From Rhizobiales bacterium UBA697 (GTDB lineage Bacteria > Pseudomonadota > Alphaproteobacteria > Rhizobiales > Ancalomicrobiaceae): a stretch of 7,147 bases of DNA. The first letter of the stretch is position 1. Each line of letters opens with the position of its first letter. This document shows, in pieces, positions 4,175 to 7,147 of the stretch. Under the pieces are notes generated by a model. That model ran no database searches, was not told the origin of the DNA, and saw only the letters and a program-made list of their open reading frames with translations. Location of the stretch: assembly GCA_002298965.1 (NCBI GenBank), contig DBMN01000260.1, positions 5,186-12,332 on the forward strand. The letters are read 5' to 3'. Both the position numbers and the translations under genes were made by a program.

Positions 4175-7018
4175 TCACCCGAGGCGGGCGAGCGCCTCGC
4201 GCACCTTGGCGAGACGGGCGACGTATTCCTCGCGCTTCTCGCGGTTCTCCTCGACCACCTCTTCCTTGGCCTTGGCCATGAACTGCGGGTTGGAGAACAT
4301 CTTGTCGATGCGACCGATCTCGCCCTCGAGCTTGACCACCTCCTTGGCGAGGCGGCCCTTCTCGGCCGAGACGTCGATCACGCCCTCGAGCGGCAGGCAG
4401 AAGGTCGCCTCGCCCACCACGATCTGCGCCGAGGCAGCCGGCGCGGCGTCGGCGAAGCCGATCTCCGAGATGCGCGCGAGACGGAGGATCGCCGCCTCGT
4501 GGGTGGCGATCCAGCCGCGGGTCCGGTCGGCGGCGCCGACCACCACGAGCGGGATCTGGGCGCCGGCGGGCACGTTCATCTCCGAGCGCACCGAGCGCAC
4601 CTCGGTGATGAGGCCGACCAGCCAGTCGATCTCGTCGGCCGCCGCCTCGTGGCGCACCGCGCCGCGCGGCCATTCGGTCGTCACCAGCATGGCGGCACGC
4701 GCGAGCCCCGCCTCGGCGGCGGTCTTCGCCCACAGCTCTTCGGTGATGAAGGGCATGAAGGGATGCAGCAGCTTCAGGATCTCGTCGAGGACATAGGCGC
4801 AGGTCGCCCGCGTCTCGTCCTTCAGCGCCTGATCCTCGCCCATGAAGATCGGCTTGGCGAGTTCGAGATACCAGTCGCAGAACGAGTTCCAGACGAAGCG
4901 ATAGGCAGCCCCCGCCGCATCGTTGAAGCGATAGGCCTCGATCGCCGCGGTGACGTCGGCGATGGCGCGCGACAGCTCCGTCGCGATCCAGCGGTTGAGC
5001 GTGCCCTTGGCCGCCGCCGGCTCGAAGTCGCCGACGGTGACGCAGCCGTTCATCTCGGCGAAGCGGGCAGCGTTCCACAGCTTGGTCGCGAAGTTGCGAT
5101 AGCCGGCGACGCGCGCCTTGGCGAGCTTGATGTCGCGACCCTGTGCCGCCATCGCGGTCAGCGTGAAGCGCAGCGCGTCGGCGCCGAACTCGTCGACGAG
5201 CTCGAGCGGATCGATGACGTTGCCCTTGGACTTCGACATCTTCTGCCCCTTCTCGTCACGGACGAGGGCATGGATGTAGACGTCCTTGAAGGGGATGACC
5301 GGGTTTCCGGCCTCGTCCTTCATGAAGTGGAGGCCCATCATCATCATCCGGGCGACCCAGAAGAAGATGATGTCGAAGCCGGTGACCAGCACCGAGGTCG
5401 GGTAGTAGCGCGCCAGTTCCGGCGTCTGGTCCGGCCAGCCGAGCGTCGAGAACGGCCACAGCGCCGACGAGAACCAGGTGTCGAGCACGTCCTCGTCGCG
5501 GGTCAGGAAGCCCGCAGCGCCCGCCGTCCGCAGCTCGGCCGCGCGCGCAGCGTCGATGTCGCCGCGGGTGAGATAGTGATGGATCGCCTGATCGAGCGCC
5601 TCGGCCTCGTCGTGGGCGACGAAGACCTCGCCGTCCGGCCCGTACCACGCCGGAATCTGGTGTCCCCACCACAGCTGACGGGAGACGCACCAGGGCTGGA
5701 TGTTCTCCATCCACTGGTAATAGGTGTTCTCCCAGTTCTTCGGCACGAAGGTGGTGCGGCCGTCGCGGACGGCGGCGAGCGCTTCCTTGGCCAGTTCGCC
5801 GGCGTTGACGTACCACTGGTCGGTCAGGAACGGCTCGATGACGACGTTCGAGCGGTCGCCGTGCGGCACCGTGTGGGTGTTCGGCTCGATCTTGTCGAGG
5901 AGACCGCAGCGCTTCATCGCCTCGACGACGCGCTTGCGCGCCTCGAAACGGTCCTGCCCGTGCAAGAGCGCCTCGAGTTCGCCGAGCGCCATCACCTGGG
6001 CGACCGGCGCGAGCGGCTCTTCGCCCTCGCCCGCCTCCGGCGCGCCGAAGAGATCGAGCCCGTGGCCGATGTCGGTCGCGAAGGCCTCGTTGCCGACCAG
6101 ATCGATCTTCGCCTTGCGGTCGAGGATGTTGATCTGAGCGAGGGCGTGCCGCTTGCCGACCTCGAAGTCGTTGAAGTCGTGCGCCGGGGTGATCTTCACC
6201 GCGCCGGTGCCCTTCTCGGGGTCGGAATACTCGTCGGCGACGATCGGAATGCGCCGGCCGACCAGCGGCAGGACGGCGAACTTGCCGACCAGATCGGCAT
6301 AGCGCTCGTCCTCCGGGTGAACCGCGACGGCGGTGTCGCCGAGCATCGTCTCCGGACGCGTCGTCGCGACCGTGACGTAGCGGCCCGGCATGCCCTCGAT
6401 CGGGTACTTGAAGTGCCAGAAGTGCCCCTTCACCTCGACCTGCAGCACCTCGAGATCGGAGATCGCGGTCTCGAAATGCGGGTCCCAGTTGACCAGTCGC
6501 TTGTCGCGGTAGATCAGGCCCTGGCGGTGCAGCGCGACGAAGACCTTGAGGACCGCCTGCGACAGGCCCTCGTCCATGGTGAAGCGCTCACGCGACCAGT
6601 CGCAGGAGGCGCCCAGCCGCTTCAGCTGATTGACGATGGTGCCGCCCGATTCGGCCTTCCACGTCCAGACCTTCTCGAGGAAGGCGGCGCGGCCGATGTC
6701 GCGACGGCCCGGCTCACCGCGCGCCGCCATCTGGCGTTCGACCACCATCTGCGTCGCGATGCCGGCATGGTCGGTGCCCGGCTGCCACAGCACGTCCTTG
6801 CCGCGCATGCGCTCGAAACGGACCAGCACGTCCTGCAGCGTGTTGTTGAGCGCATGGCCCATGTGCAGCGAGCCGGTGACGTTCGGCGGCGGGATGACGA
6901 TCGAATAGGGCTCGGCGCCGGGCTTGGCGCCGGCACCGGCGCGGAACGCGCCGACCTCTTCCCATTGGGCGGAAATGCGCGGTTCGACGGCGGCTGCCTC
7001 GTAGGTCTTTTCGAGCAT
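4175..7018 (-). CDS. valS: Valyl-tRNA synthetase (class Ia)
   Basis: This essential cytoplasmic enzyme activates valine with ATP and charges tRNA-Val, and clears mischarged threonine. It has 947 residues, close to the usual bacterial length. Visible in order: PPPNVTGSLHMGH with the HIGH-type motif HMGH at residues 52-55; the inserted CP1 editing domain, with TTRPETMLGDTAV from Thr219 and GTGAVKITPAHDFND at about 270-284; a zinc-free catalytic core; KMSKS at 593-597; the anticodon-binding helical domain (about 660-820, FCDWYLELAKP and LLHPFMPFITEELW); and a C-terminal coiled coil at about 885-947 ending EALARLG. ATG 7018 is supported by GGAAG 6 bases upstream and by the normal N-terminus. A promoter lies at 7087-7115 and a hairpin terminator at 4108-4142, so it is probably its own transcript, with exoR downstream on the same strand. 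I see no truncation or missing motif. Confidence 0.98.
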   Translation of the reverse strand: MLEKTYEAAAVEPRISAQWEEVGAFRAGAGAKPGAEPYSIVIPPPNVTGSLHMGHALNNTLQDVLVRFERMRGKDVLWQPGTDHAGIATQMVVERQMAARGEPGRRDIGRAAFLEKVWTWKAESGGTIVNQLKRLGASCDWSRERFTMDEGLSQAVLKVFVALHRQGLIYRDKRLVNWDPHFETAISDLEVLQVEVKGHFWHFKYPIEGMPGRYVTVATTRPETMLGDTAVAVHPEDERYADLVGKFAVLPLVGRRIPIVADEYSDPEKGTGAVKITPAHDFNDFEVGKRHALAQINILDRKAKIDLVGNEAFATDIGHGLDLFGAPEAGEGEEPLAPVAQVMALGELEALLHGQDRFEARKRVVEAMKRCGLLDKIEPNTHTVPHGDRSNVVIEPFLTDQWYVNAGELAKEALAAVRDGRTTFVPKNWENTYYQWMENIQPWCVSRQLWWGHQIPAWYGPDGEVFVAHDEAEALDQAIHHYLTRGDIDAARAAELRTAGAAGFLTRDEDVLDTWFSSALWPFSTLGWPDQTPELARYYPTSVLVTGFDIIFFWVARMMMMGLHFMKDEAGNPVIPFKDVYIHALVRDEKGQKMSKSKGNVIDPLELVDEFGADALRFTLTAMAAQGRDIKLAKARVAGYRNFATKLWNAARFAEMNGCVTVGDFEPAAAKGTLNRWIATELSRAIADVTAAIEAYRFNDAAGAAYRFVWNSFCDWYLELAKPIFMGEDQALKDETRATCAYVLDEILKLLHPFMPFITEELWAKTAAEAGLARAAMLVTTEWPRGAVRHEAAADEIDWLVGLITEVRSVRSEMNVPAGAQIPLVVVGAADRTRGWIATHEAAILRLARISEIGFADAAPAASAQIVVGEATFCLPLEGVIDVSAEKGRLAKEVVKLEGEIGRIDKMFSNPQFMAKAKEEVVEENREKREEYVARLAKVREALARLG

Positions 7019-7048
7019 GACGGCTTCCGAATGTGATGTGCGAACGTC

Positions 7049-7070
7049 GCCGGACCCCGACGGGACCGGC
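7049..7070 (-). other. Leader hairpin upstream of valS
   Basis: GCCGG (7070-7066) and CCGGC (7053-7049) form the outer stem on the minus strand, with an inner CCC/GGG stem around a three-base loop and a small internal loop. It lies in the predicted 5' leader, 30 bases before the valS ATG. It may tune translation; it does not look like a T-box, which would be much larger and is typical of Gram-positives. Confidence 0.35.
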
Positions 7071-7086
7071 GTGAAAACGTGCCGCG

Positions 7087-7115
7087 ATAAGGGGCGAAGG
7101 CGGCGCGCCTGTCAA
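7087..7115 (-). promoter_or_regulatory. Promoter of valS
   Basis: On the minus strand, TTGACA (7115-7110) is followed after 17 bases by CCTTAT (7092-7087). The -35 is a perfect match and the -10 is close to the alphaproteobacterial CTATAT type. The start would be near 7080, giving a leader of about 60 bases before valS. This is the best promoter in the window. Confidence 0.65.
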
Positions 7116-7147
7116 TGCGGACGCGGCGCCGATCGAGGATTCGCGCG

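Noticed and set aside
4085..7036. A 983-codon open frame on the plus strand, fully antisense to valS
   Set aside because: It is the reverse-complement shadow of a GC-rich gene. The product is His/Arg/Glu/Leu-biased with no recognisable domain, while valS on the other strand has every family motif.

Overview
This window is high-GC DNA (about two thirds G+C by eye) with strongly GC-biased third codon positions. It looks like chromosomal core sequence from an alphaproteobacterium, most likely order Hyphomicrobiales (Rhizobiales). The main support is an ExoR-type periplasmic Sel1-repeat regulator next to valS, a perfect TTAA-N7-TTAAC CtrA box, and an alphaproteobacterial-style TTGACA/CCTTAT promoter. 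I cannot name the genus. I see no mobile element, CRISPR array, rRNA or tRNA.

Layout, left to right. Positions 1-157 (minus) hold the 5' end of a secreted protein that runs off the left edge. It is divergent from a two-gene cluster of small exported paralogues (428-658 and 707-970, plus), and two promoter-like motifs overlap in the gap between them. A long hairpin (982-1026) closes the cluster. Next come xthA (exonuclease III/AP endonuclease, 1109-1891) and a tightly spaced GFA-family zinc protein (1905-2363), both plus. The 325-bp gap 2364-2688 separates these from the convergent exoR. It contains an AT-rich island with a perfect CtrA box, a 27-bp dyad centred on a GANTC (CcrM-type) site, two further hairpins, and the exoR terminator. 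exoR (2689-3654, minus) is preceded by a 520-bp non-coding stretch with clustered CGATCG palindromes and the valS terminator. valS (4175-7018, minus) is complete, with its own promoter at the right edge.

How the genes relate: xthA and the GFA gene look like one transcript (base-excision repair nuclease plus a possible formaldehyde/thiol protein). exoR is expected to restrain the ExoS-ChvI two-component system from the periplasm. valS is housekeeping. The two small exported proteins are an unrecognised duplicated family. Most of the window is ordinary core genome. I do not see a new multi-gene system. The parts most worth a second look are the CtrA/GANTC/hairpin island at 2416-2566, the duplicated secreted peptides, and the unusual proline-rich linker and long leader of exoR.
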